Positions 8,139-16,868 of a DNA stretch of 64,000 nucleotides are shown here, in pieces. Made by a program: the position numbers and the translations under genes. Under the pieces are notes generated by a model, which saw only the letters and a program-made list of their open reading frames with translations, was not told the origin of the DNA and did no database searches. Positions within the stretch are counted from its first letter, which is position 1; every line of letters starts with the position of its first letter. This DNA is from Candidatus Sabulitectum sp. (lineage in GTDB: Bacteria > Fermentibacterota > Fermentibacteria > Fermentibacterales > JCC-6). Location of the stretch: the NCBI GenBank assembly GCA_021107435.1, contig JAIOSV010000116.1, positions 1-64,000 on the forward strand. Reading direction: 5' to 3'.

Positions 8139-8951
8139 TTATTCCGTTATTTCCACTTTACCGGCACCGGATATGTGCTTGTTTACTTTGGCAGGGTTGC
8201 CATGGCAGATAACTCTGCCGGCTCCGCATATCTTTGCAGTCACCTCTTCAGTGGCATGCACCGTTGCTTTTGCAGCACCTGAAAGCTTGATCTTTATCTT
8301 TTCAGAAATCAGCTCGCCGGCAGATAGATTTCCCGCGCCGGAGAACCTGACCTCTGCATTTCTACACTTTCCCGAGGCTGTTACTTTGCTGGCACCGCTG
8401 CCTTTAATAAGAAACTCATCAGTATCAATACCGGTAATGCCGGCCCTGGTGGCACCGTACATTCTGATCTTTCTCAAATCAGCCATTGCTATCTCTACCC
8501 TGATCCCAAGAGAAGAGGAAATGGAATGAGCAAAGGAAATTGAGAGTTCGCCATTTTTAACTATGGTCTCCACCGATTCAAAAAGATTGTCATCAGCAGT
8601 AATGGTTAGTGACTGCGGCTGACCGCAGACAATGTCCACTCTAATTGCTCCGGATATCTTTACAGCTTGAAAGGGCTCCAGTTCAACTGCCATGCTCTTT
8701 TCCACTCCACTTCCTTTTTTCCTGTTGCTGAACAGTATGCCAAAGAAAGAGAGAAACGGAATTGTGATAAGCAGAATAACCAGTGCAATACCGACCACAA
8801 GCAAAGCTCCGGTAAGAACTACTCCAACTACAGGAAGAACAACAGCCATCACAAGAACGACAATCGCGACAGCGAACACTACTGCGCCCACAGCTATAAT
8901 TACACGGAGAACAGGGTTCTCTATCTCATGGTTGAAGAAATAGAGGGTCAT
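8139..8951 (-). CDS. Membrane-anchored DUF2807 (head GIN) adhesin-like protein
   Basis: Two hydrophobic stretches at about 15-75 (VLRVIIAVGAVVFAVAIVVL and later LVVGIALVILLITIPFLSFF) lead into a right-handed beta-solenoid-like DUF2807 domain. The repeats are readable: LKIKGSGASKVTASGK-type units recur (GSGASKVTASG, FSGAGNLSAGEL, LSGAAKATVHA, ICGAGRVICHG, ISGAGKVEI). These domains form auto-transporter-like solenoids facing the periplasm; their role in bacteria is unclear. The ATG shares one base with the stop of the upstream lipoprotein (TAATG), so translation is coupled. Confidence 0.75.
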   Translation of the reverse strand: MTLYFFNHEIENPVLRVIIAVGAVVFAVAIVVLVMAVVLPVVGVVLTGALLVVGIALVILLITIPFLSFFGILFSNRKKGSGVEKSMAVELEPFQAVKISGAIRVDIVCGQPQSLTITADDNLFESVETIVKNGELSISFAHSISSSLGIRVEIAMADLRKIRMYGATRAGITGIDTDEFLIKGSGASKVTASGKCRNAEVRFSGAGNLSAGELISEKIKIKLSGAAKATVHATEEVTAKICGAGRVICHGNPAKVNKHISGAGKVEITE

Positions 8952-9499
8952 TATCTGCTTCCGGAAGTGCCACCGGTTGTCCCGCCAGTCGTTTCACCGC
9001 GTCCAGTAGTGCCTGAAGTGCTTCCTGTTCTTCCGGTATCACCGCTGTTGGCTCCCAGACTGTTTACCCTGTTTCTCAATGAGGCGATTTCATTTTCCAG
9101 ACCGTTGATCTCACTTTTCAGGCTGTCTATTGAGAGACTCTGGGTTTCAAGAAGATCGGTCATCTCCAGCATAAGGGAATCATTCAGCACTGTGAGTTCC
9201 TCTAAAACGGAATCTGTTCTGGCTGTAATGTTATCTATGTCTTCGCAGAAAGTCTCAGTAAGCGAATCGAAGTTAATGTCTGGCATATCAGGCAGTTCCA
9301 TAACTCCTGAACTGATTTGTTCCTCAAGGTCGTTGAGTCTCCCAGTCAATTCCTCGTTGTCGCGAACAACTTCCTGGATCTCATCGGCAATGTCGTCAAC
9401 CTGACCCTGTACTTCCGCGGCTACTTCGCCAACACCCGGCATCTCGCAGGCGCTGAACAGAAGAACCAGACCAAATCCCAATAGTAATACTCTCTTCAT
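8951..9499 (-). CDS. Coiled-coil lipoprotein with Thr/Gly/Ser-rich tail
   Basis: The second ATG of GTGATGATG (9499) has AGGAG five bases upstream and starts MKRVLLLGFGLVLLFSAC, a lipoprotein signal with lipobox Cys18, giving 182 residues. The body is heptad-rich, for example VQGQVDDIADEIQEVVRDNE and LKSEINGLENEIASLRNRV, like Lpp or coiled-coil spacer proteins. The last 35 residues are low complexity (TGSTSGTTGRGETTGG). It is probably an outer-membrane lipoprotein with a rod and a flexible tail. It is upstream of and coupled to the DUF2807 gene, suggesting the two act in the same envelope structure. Confidence 0.7.
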   Translation of the reverse strand: MKRVLLLGFGLVLLFSACEMPGVGEVAAEVQGQVDDIADEIQEVVRDNEELTGRLNDLEEQISSGVMELPDMPDINFDSLTETFCEDIDNITARTDSVLEELTVLNDSLMLEMTDLLETQSLSIDSLKSEINGLENEIASLRNRVNSLGANSGDTGRTGSTSGTTGRGETTGGTTGGTSGSR

Positions 9500-9513
9500 C
9501 ATCACTCCTTTTT

Positions 9514-10053
9514 TCAAGTTGAATTCTCACCGAATACTTCAGCTGTATAAGCAAGTATTTCAGTCTCTTTTTCCAGATAAGCCCCGGGGCGAAGACCCGC
9601 TTTGAGACAGGTATGCGCCAGAAATGTCTCTCTGTCCCATCCTTCCTCTGCTGCCACCTGAGGCAGAAGCGTTCCTGCCCTGTGACCTTTTCTTATGTAA
9701 AGCCCGTGTGTTCCGGGCAAAACATCTTCAGCTTCTATTTTTTTCATGGGAGAAAGGACAGATATTTCTATTTTCAGGTTCTGTACCTCATCCGGAGAAA
9801 CGGGAACGAATCTTGGATCGGATACTGCTGCTTCCCGGGCCATTGTTCTTACAGTAGCGCCAAGGGAACCCACTCCGGCGAAGTGCCCTATGCAGCCTCT
9901 GAGGCTGCCGTTGATCTTGAGTGTTACGAAGGCTCCTCCCGGTATATTGCAAATATTCTCATCAGGCACATCCGGGGCAACGGTACCGCTTGCCGCAGCC
10001 AGTACAGATCTTCTGGCCAGGCTAAGTAATATCTTCTTCTCGTTTTCGTTCAT
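9514..10053 (-). CDS. amrA: AMMECR1-domain protein (AmmeMemoRadiSam system protein A)
   Basis: The 179-residue protein is a complete AMMECR1 domain. The signature LRGCIGHF follows GGAFVTLKINGS, and the later KIEISVLSPMKKI, GLYIRKGHRAGTLLPQV and FLAHTCLKAGL are all conserved. AMMECR1, MEMO and a radical SAM enzyme form the AmmeMemoRadiSam set found in bacteria and archaea; the biochemical role is not settled. It overlaps the MEMO gene by four bases (ATGA). No AmrS-type radical SAM gene is next to the pair; the window's other radical SAM genes belong to other families. Confidence 0.9.
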   Translation of the reverse strand: MNENEKKILLSLARRSVLAAASGTVAPDVPDENICNIPGGAFVTLKINGSLRGCIGHFAGVGSLGATVRTMAREAAVSDPRFVPVSPDEVQNLKIEISVLSPMKKIEAEDVLPGTHGLYIRKGHRAGTLLPQVAAEEGWDRETFLAHTCLKAGLRPGAYLEKETEILAYTAEVFGENST

Positions 10054-10817
10054 TTTATCACCATTCCAGAAAAGTAGCCCACAACTTCATCAGTTCCTGC
10101 TCCGGCATCGGCGGATGTTGAGTAGTGAAGCTCCACCGCATTTTTCGCTTTCCTGAGCGTTGACACATGAAGCAGTGTCCTGATTGCTGACTTTCCACAA
10201 GCTTCGAGACTTTCTGTAATCCTCTCCGGGGAAAGCGTCAGAAAAGCATCTATCACCAGTCTGTCCAGTTTTTCAGCTGTTGCGAGAGGATAAAAGTGAG
10301 AAAGATCGCTTGAGGCAACAATGAAAGCATCCGGAGCATACTGCTGTATGAGGCGGGCGGTCTTACGGCAATCCGGCTCAATACCGAGGATAACAGGAAC
10401 AATCTCAGCATCAGGCCACCTGATCTGTATGAATGGCACCATAACCTCAAGGCTGTGTTCATTAAAAACAACAGTTCCCATTCGGGTAGCCAGGCCGCTT
10501 GTAACTTTTCTGTTGACGGGACACATTCCCAGAGGAGTTTCCATGAAATCAGTTTCGAACACTGTTTCACCTCTAAAGGGGTATCTGTGACTGGGAGCAA
10601 TTATAACAACAGTGGAAACATTGTCAGGAGCACTTGCAAACCCGTAACCGGCAGTTTTACCTGAATATGTGTATCCTGCATGAGGAACTACCATGCCTGT
10701 TGCATTTTCTAGGGGTTCACAATGGTTATCAAGAAACCCTCGAACCAGAGCTTCAAGGCTGGCAGAGTCCGCTGGATAGAATGATCCGGCAAAACCGGGC
10801 TTTAATACATCATCCAA
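10050..10817 (-). CDS. amrB: MEMO1-family protein (AmmeMemoRadiSam system protein B)
   Basis: The track ORF starts inside dapB. TTG at 10817 has GGAGG six bases upstream and starts MDDVLKPGFAGSFYP, which matches the usual N-terminus (xxRxPxxAGxFYPxD), giving 255 residues. Conserved metal-site segments are VVPHAGYTYSG, IIAPSHRYP, the EHSLEVMVPFIQ segment and ASSDLSHF, which place His and Cys/Asp residues as in MEMO1 and class III extradiol dioxygenase folds. It overlaps dapB by eight bases and amrA by four. Co-transcription with dapA and dapB may be simple packing and not a functional link. Confidence 0.88.
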   Translation of the reverse strand: MDDVLKPGFAGSFYPADSASLEALVRGFLDNHCEPLENATGMVVPHAGYTYSGKTAGYGFASAPDNVSTVVIIAPSHRYPFRGETVFETDFMETPLGMCPVNRKVTSGLATRMGTVVFNEHSLEVMVPFIQIRWPDAEIVPVILGIEPDCRKTARLIQQYAPDAFIVASSDLSHFYPLATAEKLDRLVIDAFLTLSPERITESLEACGKSAIRTLLHVSTLRKAKNAVELHYSTSADAGAGTDEVVGYFSGMVIK

Positions 10818-11505
10818 GCATATCCTCCATACCGTATATGCCAGGAGGTTTTCCTGCAATAAAATCAGCCGCGCGGATGGCTCCCAGAGCAAACACCCTT
10901 CTGTCAGTGGCAAGATGGCTTATAGTCACCCTTTCCCCGTCTCCAAGAAAATGCAGATGGTGCTCACCTGTTACGTCTCCACCGCGGACAGCATGAACTC
11001 CCACTGTGCCGGTTTCTCTCTCACCGGTACCGCCTTGTCGTCCGTATACTTTCTCACCGTCCCACCTCTTCAAAAGAGACAGCGCTGTCCCGCTGGGACT
11101 GTCTTTCTTTCCTCTGTGATGAAATTCAATGAGTTCTCTGTCAAAACCGTCGCCAAGCATACCGGAGGCTGCTTCCATAAGCTTACCGAGAACATGAATT
11201 CCAACACTCATGTTGGATGAGTAGAAAACAGGCCGCCGGGTTACCCATATCTCAAGCATTCTTCTTTCATCCTCGCCAAGACCTGTGGTTCCGGAGACAA
11301 GAGCAACATCCGTTCCCGCGATAAGGGTGTTCATGTTGTTCCACGCTGATGGAAGGGAGAAATCAATCACAACTTCCACTTGAGGATTCAGTGTGAGTTC
11401 ATCCCCGGTATCGAATGTCTGTATAAGATCAAGTCTGCCCCCGGACTCATCGGCAACAAGCCTGCCCATTCTGCCGTCTGCCCCGAAAACCGCGACTTTT
11501 GTCAT
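10810..11505 (-). CDS. dapB: 4-hydroxy-tetrahydrodipicolinate reductase
   Basis: DapB reduces the DapA product with NAD(P)H in lysine and meso-diaminopimelate synthesis. Visible are the nucleotide loop VFGADGRMGRLV, SGTTGLGEDE, SSNMSVGIHVL, and the substrate motif ELIEFHHRGKKDSPSGTAL with its catalytic His pair and Lys. It is 231 residues, about 35 shorter than E. coli DapB, mainly through a shortened Rossmann region after GADGRMG, as in some thermophile and delta-proteobacterial versions. It overlaps dapA by four bases (ATGA). Confidence 0.95.
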   Translation of the reverse strand: MTKVAVFGADGRMGRLVADESGGRLDLIQTFDTGDELTLNPQVEVVIDFSLPSAWNNMNTLIAGTDVALVSGTTGLGEDERRMLEIWVTRRPVFYSSNMSVGIHVLGKLMEAASGMLGDGFDRELIEFHHRGKKDSPSGTALSLLKRWDGEKVYGRQGGTGERETGTVGVHAVRGGDVTGEHHLHFLGDGERVTISHLATDRRVFALGAIRAADFIAGKPPGIYGMEDMLG

Positions 11506-12374
11506 ACAAGCTCCATGAGTTCAAGAACCCCCTTCAGGATGTGAGTACTCTCTTCTCTAAGAGGCACCAGAGGTTCTCTGGGCATGTCGCTGGCAATAAC
11601 ACCCATCAGCTGAAGCGCCTTTTTTGCCGGAGAGGGATTGCTTTCAATGAATAGAACCTTAAAGAGCGGGTACAAAGTTTCATGAATCTCTCTCGCCTTT
11701 GCAACTTTCCCGTTCAGCCCAAGCTGAATCATTCCGCTCACCAGAGATGGCGCTACATTGGAAGTAACTGAAACAACACCGGAGCCTCCCATAAGTACCT
11801 GGGAGAGGCACAGGTGGTCATCGCCGCTCATGTATGCCATAGTGGACATGGAGCGGAGCTGAGTAACCCGCTCAACACTGCCGGCGGCATCCTTTACGCC
11901 AATGATGTTGGGGTGTTCTCCCAGCCTGGCAATGGTTTCAATATTCATGTCAGTACCGGTTCGACCGGGAACATTGTAGATAATTACGGGCTTGCTGCTG
12001 GCATCGGCCACAGCGGTGTAGTGGGCTATCTGACCCTGAGCTGTGGGCTTGTTGTAGTAGGGTGTAATGATCAACACCGAGTCTACCCCTGTGCCGCATA
12101 CTGTTTCGGTAAAACTTACTGTGGAAACAGTGGCGTTAGTGCCGGTTCCGGCAATAACAGGAACCCTGCCGTTTGATGTCTCAAGGACAGTTTGAATAAC
12201 CTCCAGCTTTTCCCGGCTGGAAAGAGTGGCCGGTTCCCCGGTGCACCCGCAGGCCAGAAGGCCCTGAACCCCTGAGGAAATCTGAAATTCTACCAGTTTC
12301 CTCAGAGATTCATGGTCAACAAGTCCATCCTTGAAGGGTGTAACCAGCGCGGTTACTGTGCCCTTCAAAACCAT
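11502..12374 (-). CDS. dapA: 4-hydroxy-tetrahydrodipicolinate synthase with Thr44Cys
   Basis: DapA condenses pyruvate with aspartate semialdehyde. The numbering happens to match E. coli exactly: Schiff-base Lys161 (GVKDAAG), Tyr133 (IIYNVPGRTG), Tyr107 and Arg138 are all present. The normally invariant GTTGE loop reads GCTGE, so Thr44, which joins Tyr107 and Tyr133 in the proton-relay triad, is Cys44. The rest, at 290 residues, is a full TIM barrel. It heads the dapA-dapB-amrB-amrA overlap series and follows the slipin gene by three bases. The function is very likely kept, but the substitution deserves a test. Confidence 0.93.
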   Translation of the reverse strand: MVLKGTVTALVTPFKDGLVDHESLRKLVEFQISSGVQGLLACGCTGEPATLSSREKLEVIQTVLETSNGRVPVIAGTGTNATVSTVSFTETVCGTGVDSVLIITPYYNKPTAQGQIAHYTAVADASSKPVIIYNVPGRTGTDMNIETIARLGEHPNIIGVKDAAGSVERVTQLRSMSTMAYMSGDDHLCLSQVLMGGSGVVSVTSNVAPSLVSGMIQLGLNGKVAKAREIHETLYPLFKVLFIESNPSPAKKALQLMGVIASDMPREPLVPLREESTHILKGVLELMELV

Positions 12375-12377
12375 CTG

Positions 12378-13130
12378 TTACTCCTTTCCCTTCTTGATGA
12401 AGGGGGTAAGCAGATCCATGGGAATGGGGAATGCAATTGTGGAGTTGTTCTCCACAGCAATATCCGCCAGTGTCTGGAGATACCTGAGCTGAAGGGCGGA
12501 CGGGTGTATATCAAGTATCTTAGCTGCCTCAGACAGCTTCTGCGATGCCTGAAGCTCAGCGTCTGCGCGAATGATCTTCGCTCTGCGGTCTCTTTCTGCT
12601 TCTGCTTCCTTGGCCATCATTCTCTGCATGTCCTCGGGAAGGTCCACATGTTTTACTTCAACAGTAGACACCTTGATTCCCCAGGGATCAGTCATTCTGT
12701 CAAGAATGTTCTGGAGCTTACCGTTAATCTCGTCCCTGTTTGCAAGCAGCTCATCAAGAGTAGCCTCACCGAGAACACTTCTAAGCGTGGTCTGGGCAAG
12801 CTGATTGGTGGCATACATGTAGTTTGTAACTTCCAGTATCGCCTTCTTTGGATCAATGACACGATAGTAGGTAACAGCGTTAACTTTCACGCTTACATTG
12901 TCTCTGGTGATGACATCCTGAGGAGGAATGTCCATTGTGATAACCCTTAGATCCACCTTCTTCATTGAATCTATTATCGGAAAAACAAAGATCAGCCCCG
13001 GTCCTTTGATGCCGATTACCTTACCAAGTCGAAAAACAACACCCCTCTGATACTCCTTCAGTACTCTCAAAGAACTGAGGATGAGAATAACAAGTATAAC
13101 TGCGGGAAGACAAAACGCTGCAGCTGGCAT
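12378..13130 (-). CDS. Slipin/stomatin-like SPFH (band 7) protein
   Basis: ATG at 13130 has AAGGAG five bases upstream and starts [20 protein letters not shown], one membrane helix, giving 250 residues. The SPFH domain follows: [40 protein letters not shown], and a coiled-coil [20 protein letters not shown]. The C-terminal [20 protein letters not shown] is the oligomerisation helix of prokaryotic slipins. Such proteins form membrane rings and are cut by, or work with, NfeD proteases. Here the NfeD-like gene is immediately upstream on the same strand, which supports that pairing. Confidence 0.9.
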   Translation of the reverse strand: MPAAAFCLPAVILVILILSSLRVLKEYQRGVVFRLGKVIGIKGPGLIFVFPIIDSMKKVDLRVITMDIPPQDVITRDNVSVKVNAVTYYRVIDPKKAILEVTNYMYATNQLAQTTLRSVLGEATLDELLANRDEINGKLQNILDRMTDPWGIKVSTVEVKHVDLPEDMQRMMAKEAEAERDRRAKIIRADAELQASQKLSEAAKILDIHPSALQLRYLQTLADIAVENNSTIAFPIPMDLLTPFIKKGKE

Positions 13131-13131
13131 A

Positions 13132-13446
13132 CTAACTCCTTTCAAGCGGTTCGATTATAAGAATAAGATCATCCGGATCTACCCCTGTTACTTTTATCTC
13201 CGAGCCTGCGGAAACACTTCCGGGAACCGTCATCTTGCTCCACCACTGCTCTCCGCGAACCTCAACAACCAGTCGATTTCTGAACCCTGAGGTTTTTCTT
13301 ACTATTCCAGTTTCTCCAACCATGCCTGCGTCACCTGTCTGGTTCGGTCTTTTCTGCGCCCGCAGTCCCAGCCAGAGCAGAAAGACCGCTATAAGCAAAA
13401 CGGTTATCCCTCCGGCCCACATGGTGGCTACACCAATTTGACCCAT
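13132..13446 (-). CDS. Short NfeD-like protein (membrane helix plus OB-fold)
   Basis: A single transmembrane segment ([16 protein letters not shown], about residues 16-32) leads to an NfeD C-terminal OB-fold: [20 protein letters not shown] then [20 protein letters not shown]. It is the short NfeD1b type (104 residues) without the ClpP-like protease domain. NfeD OB-folds act as partners for slipins in membrane quality control. It ends one base before the slipin start and begins two bases after the pilT stop, so all three are in one transcript. Confidence 0.82.
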   Translation of the reverse strand: MGQIGVATMWAGGITVLLIAVFLLWLGLRAQKRPNQTGDAGMVGETGIVRKTSGFRNRLVVEVRGEQWWSKMTVPGSVSAGSEIKVTGVDPDDLILIIEPLERS

Positions 13447-13447
13447 C

Positions 13448-14554
13448 TTATTCTATCCTCCAATCGTCCGCCGATTCAACTCCCTTGATTTTCAGGATAA
13501 GGGAATTAGGATTGGTGGCGGCTGCGAGTGCTGTTCCCTCATCGATTTGCTCGTTCTTAAGCAGATTAAAGAGGCACATGTCGAAGGTCTGCATCCCGTA
13601 CTGATTGCCGCCCTGTTCCATTGTATCGTGGATAAGATGAAATTTCTCAGGGTCGGTAACACAGTTGCCTATTGTGGCTGTGTGAACCATGATCTCTGTA
13701 GCAAGAACCCTTTCTTTGCCCGTGGCGGCGGGAAGAAGTCTCTGGGAAATAACAGCCTTCAGAAGACCGCCCAGCTGAATTCTTATCTGTTTCTGCTGGT
13801 GAGCGGAGAACATGTCAATTATTCTGTTAATGGTCTCGGGGGCATCGGTAGTGTGAAGAGTGCTCATAACAAGATGACCTGTTTCAGCTCCGCTGAGGGC
13901 AATCGTAGCAGTCTCGGCATCACGCATTTCTCCTATGAGTATCACATCCGGATCCTGACGGAATACCGCACGGAGAGCGGTGGGCCATGAAAGGGTATCA
14001 ATACCCACTTCCCTCTGACAAATGGAACAGTTCTTATCGGGATGCAGAAATTCTATGGGATCCTCAATAGTTACAATATGGGCTTTCCTGTTCTCATTGA
14101 TCGTATTGATCATTGCAGCCAGTGTGGTTGATTTGCCGCTGCCGGTGGCACCTGTAACCAGAATAAGCCCTCTCTGTTCCAAACAGATTTTCTGAACAAC
14201 ATCGGGAAGACCAAGCTGACTGAGTTCGGGAATTTCAAAGGGTATCTTCCTCATAACCATGGCTGGTGTCCCCCGCTGATTGTAGATATTCACCCTGAAA
14301 CGAGCCTTGCCAGCCAGACTGTAGGCCAGATCAACCTCGGAGCCTGATCCAAAAAGCTCACGCTGAGCTTTATTTGTCACTTCATCTGTAATCTGAACCA
14401 TGTGTTCATTTGTGAAGCTGGGAAAACCGTCAGCATGTATGATGGAACCCGATCGCCTTACTATCGGCGGCGAACCCACTTTGAAGTGGATATCACTTAC
14501 ATGCTCATCAACAAGAGCATCAAGAATGGTGTCAATGGCCTTTTTCTGCCCCAT
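13448..14554 (-). CDS. pilT: Type IV pilus retraction ATPase PilT
   Basis: At 368 residues the protein has the PilT/PilU layout: N-terminal PAS-like domain (DALVDEHVSDIHFKVGSPP), Walker A GATGSGKST at about 135-143, Asp box IVTIEDPIEFLH, Walker B DVILIGEMRD and His box GHLVMSTLHT. The C-terminal AIRNLIRE motif of E. coli-type PilT is not seen; NCVTDPEKFHLIHDTMEQG takes its place, as in many PilT-like proteins outside Proteobacteria. PilT disassembles pilin fibres, driving twitching and DNA uptake. Its start overlaps nadD by 23 bases. The minor pilin operon lies some 17 kb away. Confidence 0.92.
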   Translation of the reverse strand: MGQKKAIDTILDALVDEHVSDIHFKVGSPPIVRRSGSIIHADGFPSFTNEHMVQITDEVTNKAQRELFGSGSEVDLAYSLAGKARFRVNIYNQRGTPAMVMRKIPFEIPELSQLGLPDVVQKICLEQRGLILVTGATGSGKSTTLAAMINTINENRKAHIVTIEDPIEFLHPDKNCSICQREVGIDTLSWPTALRAVFRQDPDVILIGEMRDAETATIALSGAETGHLVMSTLHTTDAPETINRIIDMFSAHQQKQIRIQLGGLLKAVISQRLLPAATGKERVLATEIMVHTATIGNCVTDPEKFHLIHDTMEQGGNQYGMQTFDMCLFNLLKNEQIDEGTALAAATNPNSLILKIKGVESADDWRIE

Positions 14555-15116
14555 ACAAACCCCCGCTTCTTATATACGACTCTACTGCCTCAGGTACAAG
14601 GTATGCAATGCTCCTGTGTTCCCGAACACGCTTCCTGAGGTTAGAAGATGATATCCACACACCGGGAAAATCAAAGAGGCTTACCTTTTTCAGAAACTCC
14701 GGATTCACTGATGAGAATTCAACGTCAGGTCTAGTGCCCACAACAACATCCGCAAGTTCAAGAATTCTCATGGGTTGCCTCCATGCATGCATTTCCAGAA
14801 GGCTGTCCATTCCTATAATAAAACAGGGCTTGAAGTCATCTGTTGAAATCCGCTCCAGCATATCCACAGTGTAAGATGGAAAACTTCTGGATTCCAGATC
14901 AGCGACTTGAAAAAACGGGTTGTCCTGAACGGCCAGCTCAAGCATTCGCAGACGATGGCTGAAATCTGCTATCTCGGAATTAATCTTATGGGGAGGATTT
15001 CTGGAGGGGACAAAATACACTTTCTCAAGGGAATATTGCTCAAGAGCTTCTTGAGCCAGCATCAGGTGCCCCAGGTGAGGCGGGTCGAAGGTTCCTCCAA
15101 GAAAACCTTGTTTCAC
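14532..15116 (-). CDS. nadD: Nicotinate-nucleotide adenylyltransferase
   Basis: NadD joins ATP and nicotinate mononucleotide in NAD synthesis. The nucleotidyltransferase signature GGTFDPPHLGHLMLAQEA is at residues 7-24 and the second signature ISSSNLRKRVREHRSI near the C-terminus. VYFVPSRNPPHK is the conserved substrate loop. It is 194 residues, normal for the family. GTG at 15116 is the start, with GGAGG upstream, and overlaps the stop of the BamD-like gene as GTGA. Together with nadE at 59003 this window holds the last two steps of the deamido route to NAD. Confidence 0.94.
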   Translation of the reverse strand: MKQGFLGGTFDPPHLGHLMLAQEALEQYSLEKVYFVPSRNPPHKINSEIADFSHRLRMLELAVQDNPFFQVADLESRSFPSYTVDMLERISTDDFKPCFIIGMDSLLEMHAWRQPMRILELADVVVGTRPDVEFSSVNPEFLKKVSLFDFPGVWISSSNLRKRVREHRSIAYLVPEAVESYIRSGGLYGAEKGH

Positions 15117-15853
15117 TGCACCTCCTGAAGCTTTCGAAGGGCTTCCTCTTCTTCGCTCGGAGTAAGCTCACAGGTTTCAAGAGCTCTGCTGTAGTAAGTT
15201 CTGGCTGAATATCTATTATCCGTAGATCTGTAAAGATCTCCCATGGCGATAAGCACAGCTCCGCGACAGGATGTCTCTCCGTAGCTGTCCATGGCATCTC
15301 TAAGGTACAGCAACGCCGCATCCGTTTCTTTCCTGTGAATGTAGAATTTACCAATAAACAATGCTCTCAGAGCAAGATGGTCATTCACCTCAATAAATAG
15401 TTCTTCTGCTGAATCCAGAAGGGAAGACGCAGGATAGGTCTCGATAAACCTGACAATCTCCTCACGGGCTCTTATTACCTGCGTCTGATCTCTTCTGTAA
15501 TCCCTTCTCTGCATCCACATTGTTTCCGCAAGAGCAAATTGAGCATCATCCGCATAAACTCCCCGCGGAAACTCATTCACCACTCTGTAGAAATAGAATT
15601 CAGCGTCTGCCCAGAATTTCTGTTCTCTGTCAGCCAGACCGCTTCGGTAAAGGAAAAGATCAGTTTCCATGTCTCCGGGATAACGGAACATAAGTTCGGT
15701 GTAGAGAAACGAAGCTTGAGTCCACTTGCCATCCTGAAAATACCGGTCGGCAAGCTGAATAATCTGCTCTCTTTCCATGCCGGCAGTCGATGGGAAGGAA
15801 CCGCACCCGATCAGAAAAACCAGAAGAGCTGTCATCAATCCGTATTTGATCAT
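15113..15853 (-). CDS. BamD/YfiO-like TPR lipoprotein
   Basis: MIKYGLMTALLVFLIGCGSF is a lipoprotein signal with Cys17. The mature protein is a series of TPR helices: LADRYFQDGKWTQASFLYTE, DAEFYFYRVVNEFPRGVYA, and AREEIVRFIETYPASSLLDSA, which has the pattern of BamD (outer membrane protein assembly complex). A ten-residue basic stretch RRDYRRDQTQVIRA fits the BamD helix 5. The C-terminal TPRs differ from E. coli BamD, so a related outer-membrane TPR lipoprotein remains possible. A second TPR lipoprotein is directly upstream. Confidence 0.7.
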   Translation of the reverse strand: MIKYGLMTALLVFLIGCGSFPSTAGMEREQIIQLADRYFQDGKWTQASFLYTELMFRYPGDMETDLFLYRSGLADREQKFWADAEFYFYRVVNEFPRGVYADDAQFALAETMWMQRRDYRRDQTQVIRAREEIVRFIETYPASSLLDSAEELFIEVNDHLALRALFIGKFYIHRKETDAALLYLRDAMDSYGETSCRGAVLIAMGDLYRSTDNRYSARTYYSRALETCELTPSEEEEALRKLQEVQ

Positions 15854-15869
15854 TACAATCCTCTTGAAT

Positions 15870-16865
15870 TTATGGTGTTACAAGGTATCTAAGTGAATCT
15901 CTCCGCGCCGCGGCGTCCATCGCCGCTGAGGACCCTAGCCCCGGCTCCACCTGGCATGCCCGATTGTACCACATCAGCGCATCCGCAGCGTTCCCTGCTC
16001 TTTCAGCCATAACTCCCAGTTGAAGCGCTGCCCTGACTCGAACGCCTGTAAAGCTGGAACTCCATACTTCCAGCAACCTTTCCCGCGCCATGGCAATATC
16101 ATTCTGTACAACATCCTGTTCAGCAAGCAACAGAAGTATCTCCATTCTTCGCTGACGGTTGGAAGAGTCTATAAGACCCATGCGGTCAAGTTCGGTTAAA
16201 ACGTCCAGTTCATCCTCTTTGCGTCCCGTAGTGAATTGAAGCAGTCTTGCTCTGGCAAAAAGCATCTCTCCTCTGAGGTCTGTTCTTACCAGAGGAATTC
16301 TGTCAAGTTCCACAATATGGAATTCAGCAGCATACCTGAGAAGACTGTCTTCTGCCGGGGTACCAATGACAGAATCGGTTACTTCCGCCACCGATGCCAG
16401 GTGAACTGAAGCATACTTTCCCCTGAGAAGCCATTCTTCTTCGAAAACCTGACTGAGATCCGGTGCTATTTCAATAGATCGTCCGAAAGCGTCATAGGCC
16501 TGCAACGAGTCATTGTCACGTACCATCTCCCATCCGAGTCTTCGCCAAAGATGTCCGATAGCCAGTGAATCACAGTCACCGGGGTTCCGTGAAAGAAAAT
16601 CAAGGGCTGTTTTTGCTCTTTGTCTGCTGCTGCGATTCCGTTCTGCCTGACTGGCGAGAACTGCCGTCTCAGCAAGTCTGTATTGCAATTCCCAGTCATA
16701 GTTTTCAGCCTGATTGCCAAGTTCTTCGTACAGAGAAAGAGCCTGAGTATATCTCCCGGCGTTAAAAAGCACATCAGCCTGTTCCCGGGTATCCTCATCA
16801 ACCCGACCGGCTCCGCAGCCGGAAACCGCCAGGATAATCAGAGCGGCATAGATGGATTTTCGCAC
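15870..16865 (-). CDS. TPR-repeat lipoprotein
   Basis: MRKSIYAALIILAVSGCGAG gives a lipobox Cys17. The mature 315 residues are helical repeats, including EQADVLFNAGRYTQALSLYE, DNDSLQAYDAFGRSIEIAPD and AGNAADALMWYNRACQVEPG, which read as TPRs. No enzyme motif is visible. It lies 16 bases upstream of the BamD-like gene and is three bases from the 16869 gene, so the three form one envelope-related unit. A role in outer-membrane assembly is inferred from context only. Confidence 0.7.
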   Translation of the reverse strand: MRKSIYAALIILAVSGCGAGRVDEDTREQADVLFNAGRYTQALSLYEELGNQAENYDWELQYRLAETAVLASQAERNRSSRQRAKTALDFLSRNPGDCDSLAIGHLWRRLGWEMVRDNDSLQAYDAFGRSIEIAPDLSQVFEEEWLLRGKYASVHLASVAEVTDSVIGTPAEDSLLRYAAEFHIVELDRIPLVRTDLRGEMLFARARLLQFTTGRKEDELDVLTELDRMGLIDSSNRQRRMEILLLLAEQDVVQNDIAMARERLLEVWSSSFTGVRVRAALQLGVMAERAGNAADALMWYNRACQVEPGLGSSAAMDAAARRDSLRYLVTP

Positions 16866-16868
16866 AGA

